Source of the DNA: Mariniblastus sp.
GTDB lineage: Bacteria > Planctomycetota > Planctomycetia > Pirellulales > Pirellulaceae
Direction of reading: 5' to 3'
DNA: 64,000 nt
Assembly (NCBI GenBank): GCA_022447555.1
Contig: JAKVBF010000009.1
Span: 62,001 to 126,000, forward strand
Part shown: piece after piece, positions 1-9,431 of the stretch
Layout of the letters: every line of letters begins with the position of its first letter
How positions within the stretch are numbered: the first letter of the stretch is position 1
Notes under the pieces: model-generated
Databases searched by the model: none
What the model was told of the DNA's origin: nothing
Seen by the model: the letters and a program-made list of their open reading frames with translations, nothing else
Translations under genes and position numbers: made by a program

Positions 1-2
1 CG

Positions 3-194
3 TGTCCTTATCAGGAACCGCTTTACGCCGCGCTTACGATCGATCCCAAAAACGGGATGATTCGCGCTGAAGGAACGAATACCAAGTGGCAAGGTCCGTC
101 TCCTTTGGAGCTGCAAGTCATGTCCGTAAAACGGGCTGGTGAGGACTCCGTTCGGCCCAGGATCACCCATCGAGATTTTGGATCCGGAAAATAG
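3..194 (+). CDS. C-terminal fragment of an unidentified protein
   Basis: An open frame enters from the left edge and ends at a TAG at 192-194, giving about 63 codons with no start inside the window. The translation looks like real protein (for example PYQEPLYAALTIDPKNG and a basic tail ending in HRDFGSGK), with no low-complexity run. The opposite-strand frame over the same bases looks like a shadow. I do not recognise a family. It is probably the end of a gene that lies mostly upstream of the window. Confidence 0.5.
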   Translation, partial: CPYQEPLYAALTIDPKNGMIRAEGTNTKWQGPSPLELQVMSVKRAGEDSVRPRITHRDFGSGK

Positions 195-860
195 GGAACG
201 TTCAGATAATCGGAAAAGTCGATTGTAAATGCTGTCATTCCCGTCGGGGTTTATCGCCGCTGCAAGCGGATGAGACTTCTCGTTGAGTGATATCGTTTAA
301 GGCCTAAGTGCTGGCATGTCGGCAGCAGCATTCTTTCCACGGTGCAACGCTTTGAACATGGGTTTGATGCGATCCTCGCCGTGTAAACCCTTACCAATTG
401 TCTTCTGGGCGCGGTGCCTCGCGAGGTGCATGGGGTTAACTATTTTAGGTTTTTTGAGACAAAGCTATGAATCCGGATTTTTCGCTTTTGCCCGCGATTT
501 GAGGCGTCGATTCTAATTTGGTGGCATTGATGAAGTCATGACTGTTGGAGTCGCTCCTCGAACGTTGTCTCCCGCTGCCGGTCTTGGTCGTAGTGGAATA
601 TTTTTTGTGACCTCGACATCAATGATTCCGAATGACTCAGACTTCTGGCCAAGTATTAAGATCGATCGGTAAACCCGCCTAATGAACATTTTTATGATAA
701 TATTTTAGAGTCTTTTTTGTGCCGGCCTTGTCTGATGTCAAAACAAACTGGCGTCAATGTTGGGTCAATCTAGGCGGGTGAATCGCCCCTTTGTGTGTGC
801 AACAAGTGACGGTTCCATGGTGTGAGGTTGGCCTCAAGCCAATAAATTAAGGAAGCAACG
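195..860. other. Long intergenic region without a supported gene
   Basis: About 665 bases between the partial gene and the methyltransferase gene. Short frames exist, including a 66-codon one at 316-516 and a 45-codon one near 537-673. None has a convincing ribosome binding site or a recognisable translation. The region holds a 10-bp perfect palindrome (CCTCGCGAGG, around 418-428) and AT-rich stretches near 690-720 that could carry promoter elements. No tRNA or known RNA motif was seen. Confidence 0.4.
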
Positions 861-1487
861 TTGAATCCAAACATGAGCAGTGAAGAGATCGCATCAGGTA
901 TTCCAATCGACATCGATTTGGAGGCCCTTTCCTTATTGGTGGAGTTCAAGCAGTTGTGGGACGAAGCCGAAGAGATTTGGAATGCCAATCAAGATGAACC
1001 ATCCTTTCATGGTTACGTGAGTGCTGACTACCGCGCGGTTTATGAATCGTTAAACGTTTTACAAGGACATGCCAAGACCTTTCTTGAATGGGGTTCCGGT
1101 TTGGGAGTTGTTTCGATTATGGCGAGTCGCATGGGGTTTAACGCCTATGGCATTGAAGCCGAGGGTGAGTTGGTGGAATACTCACGAGTTCTCGCGAGAG
1201 CGTATCAATCGAATGCTCAATTCGCGGTGGGTAACTTAATACCCGATACGTTTGCATGGGATGCTTCAAGAGATGATGAAGTGAGTCGGACGCTCACGGA
1301 TCCGGTTTCAGGTTACGAAGAACTTAATCTGAATCTAAAAGATTTCGATTTGGTCTATGCTTATCCTTGGCCTGAAGAGCGACCCCTCTATGAGAATATG
1401 ATGAAGGGTTTTGGTCGCCCGGGATCTCTGTTTTTGAGTTATGACGCAAAGAGAGGGATTGATCTGGTGCGCATCCAACCCCGTTAA
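861..1487 (+). CDS. Class I SAM-dependent methyltransferase-like protein
   Basis: A 208-residue cytoplasmic protein. Around residues 73-82 it has FLEWGSGLG followed by a hydrophobic helix and then YGIEAEG. These are the glycine-rich motif I and the acidic ribose-binding end of strand 2 in Rossmann-fold methyltransferases. A later FDLVYAYPWPEE stretch (about 163-174) could be motif IV with an unusual YPWP in place of the NPPY-like sequence. The substrate is unknown. The TTG at 861 is preceded by GGAAG at a good distance, whereas the ATG at 873 is rather far from it, so TTG is preferred. DUF2809 follows 38 bases downstream on the same strand. The methyltransferase fold is fairly sure, the function is not. 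Confidence 0.75.
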   Translation: MNPNMSSEEIASGIPIDIDLEALSLLVEFKQLWDEAEEIWNANQDEPSFHGYVSADYRAVYESLNVLQGHAKTFLEWGSGLGVVSIMASRMGFNAYGIEAEGELVEYSRVLARAYQSNAQFAVGNLIPDTFAWDASRDDEVSRTLTDPVSGYEELNLNLKDFDLVYAYPWPEERPLYENMMKGFGRPGSLFLSYDAKRGIDLVRIQPR

Positions 1488-1525
1488 CGCGTCCGGAGTT
1501 TATTGGCAAGATGTGAGGTGGGCGA

Positions 1526-1951
1526 ATGGTGCATCGACAAGTCTCTCGCAGCCGTACCGTTTGCCTGATATTGGCCATGATTCTGGCCGGTCTGGGATGG
1601 GGTGTGCGTCAAGGTGAGTTCGCCTCGGTTCCCGTTGCGTGGCGGGATTCATTGGCCAGCGGCTTATGGACCGGTTTCATTTACCTTCTTTGGTGTATCC
1701 TACTCCCTCGACTACGACCGGTAAACGTTTTGATTCTTGCACTGTTGACGACGTTCGGACTCGAATTCGCCCGACTGTTGAACCCGGATTGGCTCACCAA
1801 GATTCGAAGCTTTCGACTCGGGCGAATGGTGTTTGGCTCGTATTTTAATCAGCTCGATTTGAACTCGTATTGTGTTGGTGGGATGGTGACGTTTTGTTTG
1901 GATGGATTGGTCTCTTTTTGGATATGGTTGCGAACCCCTGTGAGGCGTTGA
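1526..1951 (+). CDS. DUF2809 family small membrane protein
   Basis: A 141-residue protein with about four hydrophobic segments: residues 10-26, 44-64, 67-85 and 112-135. The ending pattern, with RLGRMVFG, then a YFNQLDLNSY stretch and a final helix, matches the DUF2809 family of small integral membrane proteins, whose function is unknown. GAGGTGG lies a few bases upstream of the ATG. The gene follows the methyltransferase gene closely and may be co-transcribed with it. Family assignment rests on motif recall, not on a search. Confidence 0.7.
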   Translation: MVHRQVSRSRTVCLILAMILAGLGWGVRQGEFASVPVAWRDSLASGLWTGFIYLLWCILLPRLRPVNVLILALLTTFGLEFARLLNPDWLTKIRSFRLGRMVFGSYFNQLDLNSYCVGGMVTFCLDGLVSFWIWLRTPVRR

Positions 1952-2125
1952 GTTTTAGAGACAGCAATGTGTGCTTCCGCCCATAGATCAATGATGTCCA
2001 TCCGCACGATCTTTCAGTCTCTCTCGCTGTATCGGGTACTGGCTGCAACTAACTTTGACAGCAGGTCACCGCTATTAATTAGAGGCGCTTAAGTTGATGT
2101 CTCCGGAACTGTTGTCAGCTTTTCC

Positions 2126-2989
2126 CTATTCTAGCCCGTTAAGGAACGCGATCAAACGGTTCCAATAATCTTTTGGTAATCGATCCCAATGTCCTCCGCC
2201 CGAGTTGAGATAGAACTGCTTGTTTTTTGACGGTGAGCTGTCGAATATCTTTTTTCCCGAGCTGATTGGTACTAAATAATCACGATCGCCGTGACTTTGG
2301 AAAAGGGGTACGTCACACGTGCGGATTTTCTCAGCCGACGGGTAGCGGTTACTCATGATGCGATCGACGGGAATAAACCAAAAATTGGATTTTGCCGCGT
2401 CAGGCAGCGAGGCAAACGTGCGTTGAAGGACAAGGGCTTTCGCGCCGATTTTTGAAGCGAGGTGGCAAGCGGGACCTCCGCCAATGCTGTGGCCCACAAC
2501 GATCACATCTTGGGGCGTTGTGTCCGTTTTTTTATTCAACCAGCTCATGGCCGCTTCGGCATCCATTAAAATCCCTTGTTCGTGAGGAGAACCATCGCTT
2601 TTGCCATAGCCTCTGTAGTCAAATACCAGAACATTGGCACCGAGGAACTGTCGCAACTCATCGCCCATATGGGCCGTTGCCATCGCAACATTTTCGCCAT
2701 TACCATGACAGAGAAGCAAGGTTCTCGGTGGTCTGTCTCGCCCCATTGGAGCCGGCAAAAACCAACCGGATATATCGGTGTCATCCTTGGATTTAAAATT
2801 AACTTCCTCAAAAGTAATGTCCGTTGGTTGCCAGTTTCCCCGCATTCCTGGCGTTGGGTAAACCAGTCTGTTTTCGTTAAGTACCAAGATCACAAGCAGG
2901 GCGGAGTAAAATGCAACGCACAAACCGAAAATCCATTTCATTCGAGAGAGCCATCGTTTCTTGGGTGAGGGTTTAAACGTTTCGTTCAT
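2126..2989 (-). CDS. Membrane-anchored alpha/beta hydrolase
   Basis: A 287-residue hydrolase of the family often annotated as BEM46/ABHD13-like. One N-terminal transmembrane helix (about residues 16-36) anchors it, with the catalytic domain likely periplasmic. The nucleophile elbow GHSIGGG places serine near residue 168. DRDYLVP near 232-238 carries the probable acid, and GGGHWD near 263-268 the histidine. HGNGENV near 95 is the oxyanion-hole region. The substrate is unknown; esterase or thioesterase activity is typical. It is divergent from the glycosyltransferase gene at 3109, with the shared upstream region in between. Confidence 0.85.
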   Translation of the reverse strand: MNETFKPSPKKRWLSRMKWIFGLCVAFYSALLVILVLNENRLVYPTPGMRGNWQPTDITFEEVNFKSKDDTDISGWFLPAPMGRDRPPRTLLLCHGNGENVAMATAHMGDELRQFLGANVLVFDYRGYGKSDGSPHEQGILMDAEAAMSWLNKKTDTTPQDVIVVGHSIGGGPACHLASKIGAKALVLQRTFASLPDAAKSNFWFIPVDRIMSNRYPSAEKIRTCDVPLFQSHGDRDYLVPISSGKKIFDSSPSKNKQFYLNSGGGHWDRLPKDYWNRLIAFLNGLE

Positions 2990-3108
2990 ATTGGAAAACT
3001 AGGCCGATATAGATGTTGGTATGCGTGTAATTTTTGTTGACTGTCTTACAATGTAACGTTAAGTCATCGGTCAATGATTTTGACACCCCAACGACAGGAA
3101 AGCAACAA

Positions 3109-3846
3109 GTGCCCTCACTTCTCATTGTGATTGCCACTTTTAACGAAGTGGATAATCTTCCCGTTTTGGTTTCCGCTATTTTCGATCTTCTGCCGGAATC
3201 CAAAGTGCTTGTCATTGATGACGATTCCCCTGACGGCACGGGTCAATGGTGCGACGAATACCGGCAACGAGAACCGAGATTGGAAGTGATTCACCGAAAA
3301 GGTGAACGGGGTTTGGGCACCGCAACGCTTGCCGGTTTGCAGCGGGCCATGCATGGGGGCTTTGATCTGATCGCGACGATGGACGCCGACCTGAGTCATG
3401 ATCCCGCGGACCTATTGTTGATGTTGAAACGCATCAAAGAAGACAAGACAGGTAAGTTGGGGCTCGTTATTGGCTCGCGATACGTTCCTGGGGGACGGAT
3501 AATGGGGTGGTCTTGGTATCGGCGTCTGGCGAGCAAACTAGTCAATGGTTACGTTCGACTGGTCTTAGGTCTGGAATCACATGACAATACGAGTGCCTTT
3601 CGGGTATATCGCGCAAATGCCTTGCGTCGCATTGAATTGTCGGATGTTGTCAGCAAAGGCTATGCTTACCTTGAAGAGCTTCTATGGCGATTGCAGACGG
3701 CGCGAGTCAAGATGGCGGAGGTCCCGATTGTATTTGAAGATCGGAAGCGGGGTGAGTCCAAAGTACGAACCGCGGTATTACTGAGCTCGCTATGGCAAAT
3801 CTTGATGCTTTCCTTCAGAAATTTAATTAATCAAAGCAAAGGATGA
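3109..3846 (+). CDS. Polyprenol-phosphate mannosyltransferase-like GT2
   Basis: A family 2 glycosyltransferase resembling dolichol/polyprenol-phosphate mannose synthase (Dpm1). It would transfer a sugar from a nucleotide donor to a lipid phosphate at the inner membrane face. The frame could start at TTG 3034, but AGGAAAG at 3096-3102 sits just before GTG 3109. From there the protein begins with the family's first strand ([16 protein letters not shown]), giving 245 residues. Visible motifs are [20 protein letters not shown] (the DxD-type metal site) and GSRYVPGG. It lacks C-terminal transmembrane helices, as in soluble Dpm1-type enzymes. The next gene starts 4 bases after the stop. Confidence 0.85.
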   Translation: MPSLLIVIATFNEVDNLPVLVSAIFDLLPESKVLVIDDDSPDGTGQWCDEYRQREPRLEVIHRKGERGLGTATLAGLQRAMHGGFDLIATMDADLSHDPADLLLMLKRIKEDKTGKLGLVIGSRYVPGGRIMGWSWYRRLASKLVNGYVRLVLGLESHDNTSAFRVYRANALRRIELSDVVSKGYAYLEELLWRLQTARVKMAEVPIVFEDRKRGESKVRTAVLLSSLWQILMLSFRNLINQSKG

Positions 3847-3850
3847 AGCG

Positions 3851-4294
3851 ATGCAAACAGAAACCGAATCCAAATCGATCAGCCCGTTCCATCTGGCTTT
3901 TCCTGTTGACGATTTAGAGGCTGCTCGGCAGTTTTACGGTGGACTGCTTGAATGTCCGGAGGGCCGTAGTAGTGATTCATGGATCGATTTCGACCTCTTT
4001 GGTCATCAGATTGTCGCTCATTACCAAGAGTCTCAAACGGATGTGGCAGAGGGTGATAATCCGGTGGACGGTCACGATGTCCCCGTTCCACATTTCGGAG
4101 TGGTATTGCCTTGGGTCCAATGGCAGGTGTTGGCGGATCGATTGAAAGCACATGACGTTTCGTTTGTGATTGAGCCCTACATTCGGTTTGCAGGAGAAGT
4201 AGGTGAACAAGCGACCTTGTTTCTGCGTGATCCCTCTGGAAACGCTTTGGAATTCAAGTCGTTTCGAGATATGCGGCAGTTGTTTGCAAAATAG
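3851..4294 (+). CDS. VOC superfamily (glyoxalase/bleomycin-resistance fold) protein
   Basis: A 147-residue protein with the paired beta-alpha-beta-beta-beta layout of vicinal-oxygen-chelate proteins. It opens with [21 protein letters not shown] (a typical first half), has HFGVVL at the start of the second half, and ends with [15 protein letters not shown]. The metal ligands are most likely the early histidine, the middle histidine and the final glutamate. The start lies 4 bases after the glycosyltransferase stop, so translational coupling is likely. The substrate is unknown; a lyase, isomerase or dioxygenase activity would all fit the fold. Confidence 0.85.
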   Translation: MQTETESKSISPFHLAFPVDDLEAARQFYGGLLECPEGRSSDSWIDFDLFGHQIVAHYQESQTDVAEGDNPVDGHDVPVPHFGVVLPWVQWQVLADRLKAHDVSFVIEPYIRFAGEVGEQATLFLRDPSGNALEFKSFRDMRQLFAK

Positions 4295-4407
4295 GTGCTT
4301 TCAAAGGCCGGCGATTTTTGAAATATTGCGTCTTCTGTTAAGGCACTCGTATCCAAGAAGTTTGTCCGTGATAAGATGATTGGCTGAAATTCGAATGGGA
4401 GGAAGCG

Positions 4408-6759
4408 ATGCGAAGCTTGAATTGGGTTGGGTGGTCTACCATCATGTGTTGTGTACTGGCGGGAAGCACATTGCGGGCTCAGGTGCCTTTGGATGAAGCG
4501 CCCTTAAGCCCGCAGGTATCTGAAGAAGCTCGTGAAATCCACACGGCGGGTATGCTTTTTGATGGCCATAATGACTTGCCATGGACGATGCGGAAAAAAG
4601 CCGGTTCATCATTTGACAAGATCGATATTGCCGAGGCTACAGATTTTCATACGGACATACCCCGGCTCCGGGCGGGTGGAGTGAAAGCCCAGTTTTGGTC
4701 GGTCTATGTACCCGCGGGAACAGACTTAACGGGAAATGCTTTGTTGCAAACGCTCGAGCAAATCCAATTGGTTCACGACATGTGTGAACGGTATCCCGAT
4801 GAATTTGAAATGGCCCAAACGGCAGACGATATCCAACGCATTGTGGGTGCCGGCAAAATTGCTTCGATGATCGGCGTCGAGGGCGGGCATAGTATTCAAA
4901 ACAGTCTTCAGGTCCTGAGGGAATTGTATGATCGTGGCGCCCGCTACATGACGCTGACACACAGCAAGACCCTTGCTTGGGCCGATTCGTGTACCGATGT
5001 AGCGAAGAACAATGGCCTATCCCCTTTTGGAAAAGAAGTTGTTCGGGAGATGAACCGGTTGGGAATGTTGGTTGATCTCTCTCATGTCTCCCCAAAATGT
5101 ATGCGAGATGCTCTTGAAGTTTCCGTAGCCCCGGTGATTTATTCGCATTCATCGGCCAAAGCGATATGTGACCACCCGCGTAATGTGCCCGACGAGATGT
5201 TGAAGATGACCGCCAAGAATGGTGGGGTTGTGATGGTTAACTTTTATTCTGGATTTGTCGTCCCCCAGGAGGACGTCGAGCAAAACAAGGAGGCTCGGGG
5301 GGATTGTGATTTGGTTTGCGACCATATTGATCACATCGTTAAGGTTGCGGGGATTGATCATGTGGGGATCGGTGCCGATTACGATGGTGTGGGACGACTG
5401 CCACGGAATTTGGAAGATGTCTCTTGCTACCCAAACATCACGCAGGAATTGCTAGACCGGGGATACACTCGGGGTGATATTCATAAGATCTTGGGTGAGA
5501 ACGTTTTGAGGGTGCTGCGTCAGACCGAACAGGTGGCCACGCGACTGAAGTTGCGGCCCGATCCAGCGAGTGCTTCAGCCTTGTTTGAGCTTGAGGTTGG
5601 TCCTTCACCGGTTGATCGCCAGAATATGATTGTGCGCCATCTGGTTTCGCTTCCCAATTATCGGGGAAAGGTTGTGACGTTGGGGGATTCCACGGGCAAT
5701 CAGTATTTAGGGCAGTTGTCCGCGCCATCGATCGGCTTTCAAAAAGAAGCGAAAGAGTCTGACAGGATGGTTACCTTTATCCTGCCCGAACTCAAAGCGA
5801 ACACGACTCTCAAACTTAGGGCAACCGATGACGGGCTCACGGCCAACCGAGTTTTTCAATGGCATGATGATGAATACGGGACGGCTGAATTGCAATATGC
5901 CGGTCAGCCGGTGATGAAATACATGTACGAGCCCGTTGATGACTCAACGCCTGAACGGCGGGCCGACACGTATAAGGTCTTCCATCACGTTTACAGTCCC
6001 GATGGTAAGCAGTTGGTGACCAAGGGTCCCGGCGGGTTATTCCCTCACCATCGAGGACTATTCTACGGCTTTAATCGGATTAGTTACGGCGACAACAAGA
6101 AGGCCGATGTTTGGCATTGCCGTAATGGCGAAAGCCAGACTCACCAAAAGATGGTCCGCAAGATCAGTGGTCCGGTTTTCGGAAGTCAGTTAGCCGTGAT
6201 CTACTGGCAGGGGCAGGACGGCAAGCCATTTGCTCATGAACTTCGTGAAATGACGGCATTTCGCGTTAACGGAGGGACCCTCATCGAGTTTGATTCCATT
6301 CTTGAATCAGAAGTGGGGCCAGTCAAACTCGACGGTGATCCTCAGCACGCAGGTTTCCAATTCCGAGCGTCTCAGGCGGTCCCCGATAAAACAAAGCATC
6401 TAACTTACTACGTGCGGCCGGACGGAAAAGGAGAGCCGGGGGAATTTCGTAATTGGTCGGCGAAAAAAGGCGAAACTAAGGTCAATCAGGCGCACGTTAA
6501 TTTGCCTTGGAATGCTTTAAATTTTACCATCGGCGATGATAACTACACCTGCTGCTACTTGGACCACCCTAACAACCCCAAAGAATCTCGGTATAGCGAA
6601 CGGGATTACGGAAGATTTGGTTCCTATTTTGAGTACCAAATGGATGACGGTAAACCATTGAAATTACAATACAGAATCTGGTTGCAGGAAGGTGAGATGG
6701 AGGTCGATGAAATCGAAGCCCTGAGTCAGCAATTCATCGACCCGATTACAGTGAAATAA
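4408..6759 (+). CDS. Secreted M19 membrane dipeptidase fused to a DUF6807 (PmoA-like) domain
   Basis: A 783-residue exported fusion protein. Residues 1-25 form a signal peptide ending in LRAQ. Residues about 45-380 are renal-dipeptidase (M19) family: DGHND near 52, EGGHS near 158, SHVS near 225, YSHSS near 247 and HVGIGADYDG near 318 supply the binuclear zinc site. M19 enzymes hydrolyse dipeptides, including L-D types. Residues about 500-778 match the DUF6807/PmoA family of planctomycetes, with HHRGLFYGF near 547, DVWHC and a YxxRDYGRFG stretch near the end. A linker of about 110 residues joins them. The start has an excellent GGGAGGAAG upstream. No internal stop or frameshift is present. Confidence 0.88.
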   Translation: MRSLNWVGWSTIMCCVLAGSTLRAQVPLDEAPLSPQVSEEAREIHTAGMLFDGHNDLPWTMRKKAGSSFDKIDIAEATDFHTDIPRLRAGGVKAQFWSVYVPAGTDLTGNALLQTLEQIQLVHDMCERYPDEFEMAQTADDIQRIVGAGKIASMIGVEGGHSIQNSLQVLRELYDRGARYMTLTHSKTLAWADSCTDVAKNNGLSPFGKEVVREMNRLGMLVDLSHVSPKCMRDALEVSVAPVIYSHSSAKAICDHPRNVPDEMLKMTAKNGGVVMVNFYSGFVVPQEDVEQNKEARGDCDLVCDHIDHIVKVAGIDHVGIGADYDGVGRLPRNLEDVSCYPNITQELLDRGYTRGDIHKILGENVLRVLRQTEQVATRLKLRPDPASASALFELEVGPSPVDRQNMIVRHLVSLPNYRGKVVTLGDSTGNQYLGQLSAPSIGFQKEAKESDRMVTFILPELKANTTLKLRATDDGLTANRVFQWHDDEYGTAELQYAGQPVMKYMYEPVDDSTPERRADTYKVFHHVYSPDGKQLVTKGPGGLFPHHRGLFYGFNRISYGDNKKADVWHCRNGESQTHQKMVRKISGPVFGSQLAVIYWQGQDGKPFAHELREMTAFRVNGGTLIEFDSILESEVGPVKLDGDPQHAGFQFRASQAVPDKTKHLTYYVRPDGKGEPGEFRNWSAKKGETKVNQAHVNLPWNALNFTIGDDNYTCCYLDHPNNPKESRYSERDYGRFGSYFEYQMDDGKPLKLQYRIWLQEGEMEVDEIEALSQQFIDPITVK

Positions 6760-6881
6760 GCATTTGATCCTAGGTTTGAAACGCTGTCGTTAGCTTTGAC
6801 GCGCTCCCTAGATTCGTTCCCATTGGCAAAATGTGATACAGAATAATTCCACCTCTGGTTACCGGTGGAACGGAGAATAAT

Positions 6882-8840
6882 ATGTCTAAACCCGAAACCG
6901 GCCAAATCGATAGTGTGATGCAGGAAGACCGTCAGTTCCCTCCGAGCACGGAATTTTCGGCAAAAGCGCATATTGGTTCGATGGACAAGTATCACGATTT
7001 GTATGCCAAAGCGAAGGATGATCCCGAAGGATTTTGGGGTGATTGTGCGAAGGAAGAGTTGCATTGGTTTGAGCCATTTCAGCAAGTGATGAAACAAGAC
7101 GGTTCGGAGTACAGCTGGTTTTTGGAGGGTAAGACCAATGTTTCATATAACTGTCTCGATGCAAATATCGAAGCGGGGCATGGCAATCGAACAGCGATTC
7201 TTTGGGAGGGAGAACCGGGTGATACGCGGGCGTTAACTTATAGTGAATTACATTCTGAAGTTAGCAAGTTTGCCAACGTCCTCAGAGGTTTGGGTGTCGC
7301 TTCAGGTGATGTTGTTTCGATTTACATGCCCATGACACCCGAACTAGCAATAGCTATGTTGGCCTGTGCACGCATTGGCGCAGTGCATTCCGTTATTTTT
7401 GCTGGTTTTTCGGCAGGAGCCATAGCGGACCGAAACAATGATGCCGAGGCAAAGGTCCAGTTGACCTCGGATGGCTTGTTTCGTCGGGGCAAAATATTAC
7501 CTTTGAAGGAGACGGTTGACGAAGCGCTCGAAAAGTCTCCCACGGTTGGTAAGTGCATTGTTTTGAGGCGAGCCGAAAACGAAGTCTCGATGGTACCGGG
7601 CCGTGATTTTTGGTGGCATGATTTGATGGCCGAGGCGGCCGATGTCTGTGCCGCCGAGCCGCTCGATAGTGAAGCCGATTTATTCATTCTTTATACCAGT
7701 GGCTCAACCGGTAAACCCAAAGGCATTCGGCATACGACGGCGGGTTATAATTTATGGACGAAGATGACATTCCGTTGGGTTTTCGACTGGCAGCCTGAAG
7801 ACCTTTATTGGTGCACGGCAGACTGTGGATGGATTACAGGTCATAGTTATATTGTTTACGGCCCCCTTTCTAATGGAGCGACCGTCTTTATGTATGAAGG
7901 CGCTCCGAATCATCCCGAGCCGGATCGTTTCTGGGAAATGATTGATCGTCACAAATTGACCATTTTATATACCGCTCCCACGGCGATTCGCGCCTTCATT
8001 AAATGGGGTGATGAGCACGTTGAAAAACATGATTTGAGCAGCTTGCGACTTTTAGGGACAGTCGGTGAAGGGATCAACCCGGAAGCGTGGATGTGGTACC
8101 ACGAAAAAATCGGTTACGGTAAATGTCCTATCGTTGATACTTGGTGGCAGACAGAAACAGGGGGTATCATGATGAGTCCTCTGCCCGGCGCGACGTCTAC
8201 TAAGCCGGGAAGTTGCACCACTCCGTTGCCCGGTGTGGTCCCAGTGATTCTCGATGAATCGCTCCAGCCGGTCCCCGCCAACCAAGGGGGGATGCTGTGT
8301 ATTGATCAACCTTGGCCCGGTATGTTGCGAGGTATTTGGGGCGATCAGGATCGTTATGTCGATCAGTATTGGTCGACGGCTCCCGGTAAATATTTGACCG
8401 GCGATAATGCGCGAGTCGACCATGACGGTTACTACTGGATTATGGGGCGGATCGACGATGTGATTAATGTTTCGGGACATCGCCTGAGCACGATTGAGGT
8501 TGAGAGTGCGATGGTGTCGCACCCCGCCGTTGCGGAAGCGGCTGCCGTCGGTCGGCCCGACGAGATTAAGGGGCAGGCAATTGCCGTCTTTGTCTCGGTT
8601 AAAGGGGCGGAAGCTTCGGAAGATTTGCGAGCAGAACTGAAGCGACATGTGCGGAAAGAGATCGGTGCTTTAGCGGTACCAGATGATATACGATTTACCG
8701 AAGCTTTGCCCAAAACGCGAAGTGGGAAAATCATGCGACGGCTGTTGAGGGATATCGCCGCCGGTAAGGAAGCCGCGGGAGACACGTCTACACTGGAAGA
8801 TTTTAGTGTGTTAGCCAAGTTGCAAGGTGATGAAGAATAA
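6882..8840 (+). CDS. acsA: Acetyl-CoA synthetase
   Basis: A 652-residue AMP-forming ligase making acetyl-CoA from acetate, ATP and CoA in the cytoplasm; the length is normal for the family. [11 protein letters not shown] at about 271-281 is the P-loop-like adenylation motif. WWQTETGG near 425 and [18 protein letters not shown] near 507-524 are further signature motifs. The lysine in [13 protein letters not shown] (about K616) is the catalytic residue that is acetylated in well-studied homologs. GGAG lies 6 bases before the ATG. The gene stands alone, with a Nudix gene about 130 bases downstream. Confidence 0.97.
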   Translation: MSKPETGQIDSVMQEDRQFPPSTEFSAKAHIGSMDKYHDLYAKAKDDPEGFWGDCAKEELHWFEPFQQVMKQDGSEYSWFLEGKTNVSYNCLDANIEAGHGNRTAILWEGEPGDTRALTYSELHSEVSKFANVLRGLGVASGDVVSIYMPMTPELAIAMLACARIGAVHSVIFAGFSAGAIADRNNDAEAKVQLTSDGLFRRGKILPLKETVDEALEKSPTVGKCIVLRRAENEVSMVPGRDFWWHDLMAEAADVCAAEPLDSEADLFILYTSGSTGKPKGIRHTTAGYNLWTKMTFRWVFDWQPEDLYWCTADCGWITGHSYIVYGPLSNGATVFMYEGAPNHPEPDRFWEMIDRHKLTILYTAPTAIRAFIKWGDEHVEKHDLSSLRLLGTVGEGINPEAWMWYHEKIGYGKCPIVDTWWQTETGGIMMSPLPGATSTKPGSCTTPLPGVVPVILDESLQPVPANQGGMLCIDQPWPGMLRGIWGDQDRYVDQYWSTAPGKYLTGDNARVDHDGYYWIMGRIDDVINVSGHRLSTIEVESAMVSHPAVAEAAAVGRPDEIKGQAIAVFVSVKGAEASEDLRAELKRHVRKEIGALAVPDDIRFTEALPKTRSGKIMRRLLRDIAAGKEAAGDTSTLEDFSVLAKLQGDEE

Positions 8841-8969
8841 TTCGGTGAGTCACCCAGTTAACGTTCAAAGCCGAGATGGAGATTGTCTGGAAAAGGTTGC
8901 CGACTCGGTTAAGAAAATTTGGGTCGACTCGTAACCGGTTGGTGTCCGCTTTAAAGAAGGATCCCCGAG

Positions 8970-9392
8970 ATGAGTGAAACCCTAAAGAACCGTCGATCTC
9001 GAAGTGCCGTGGTGGGAATTCTTCGTCGAGATACCAATGTGTTGGTCATCAAACGATCTGCTACCGTAAGGGCTCCGGGTAAAATTTGTTTCCCTGGGGG
9101 AGGCATCGAATCCGGAGAGACGGCTCCAATGGCATTGGTCCGAGAGCTGCGAGAGGAATTGAACCTCGATGTCGTGCCAATTCACGAAGTGTGGCAAAGT
9201 AGGACGCCTTCGGGTATCGATCTTCACTGGTGGTTGGCCGAGCATGATCCCCAACAGCCCTTCGTTTGTAATCCAGCCGAAGTTGAATGGGCCTGCTGGA
9301 TGACCTGCGCAGAGATGAAAGCGTCACCGGACCTGTTGGAAAGTAATCAAGCCTTTCTTGAGGCGTTCGCTGAGGGCGAGTTTTTTTTTTAA
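8970..9392 (+). CDS. Nudix hydrolase
   Basis: A 140-residue cytoplasmic protein. It contains a Nudix box, starting GGGIESGE and continuing to RELREELNLDV (about residues 43-67). This fits G-x5-E-x7-RE-U-x-EE-x-G-U apart from an asparagine at the last glycine. The acidic RE..EE residues bind the metal. Nudix enzymes cleave nucleoside diphosphate derivatives; the exact substrate cannot be told. AAGGAT precedes the ATG. The coding end is a run of ten T bases giving a Phe-Phe-Phe terminus just before TAA. Confidence 0.9.
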   Translation: MSETLKNRRSRSAVVGILRRDTNVLVIKRSATVRAPGKICFPGGGIESGETAPMALVRELREELNLDVVPIHEVWQSRTPSGIDLHWWLAEHDPQQPFVCNPAEVEWACWMTCAEMKASPDLLESNQAFLEAFAEGEFFF

Positions 9393-9431
9393 ACGATCAG
9401 TCTATTCTCTTACTTGGATGATGCTTGATTC

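Noticed and set aside
316-516. 66-codon plus-strand frame
   Set aside because: There is no convincing ribosome binding site, and the Cys/Arg-rich composition is typical of chance frames.
3034-3108. Upstream TTG start for the Dpm1-like gene
   Set aside because: It adds 25 residues unlike the family and lacks a ribosome binding site, whereas GTG 3109 has AGGAAAG upstream.
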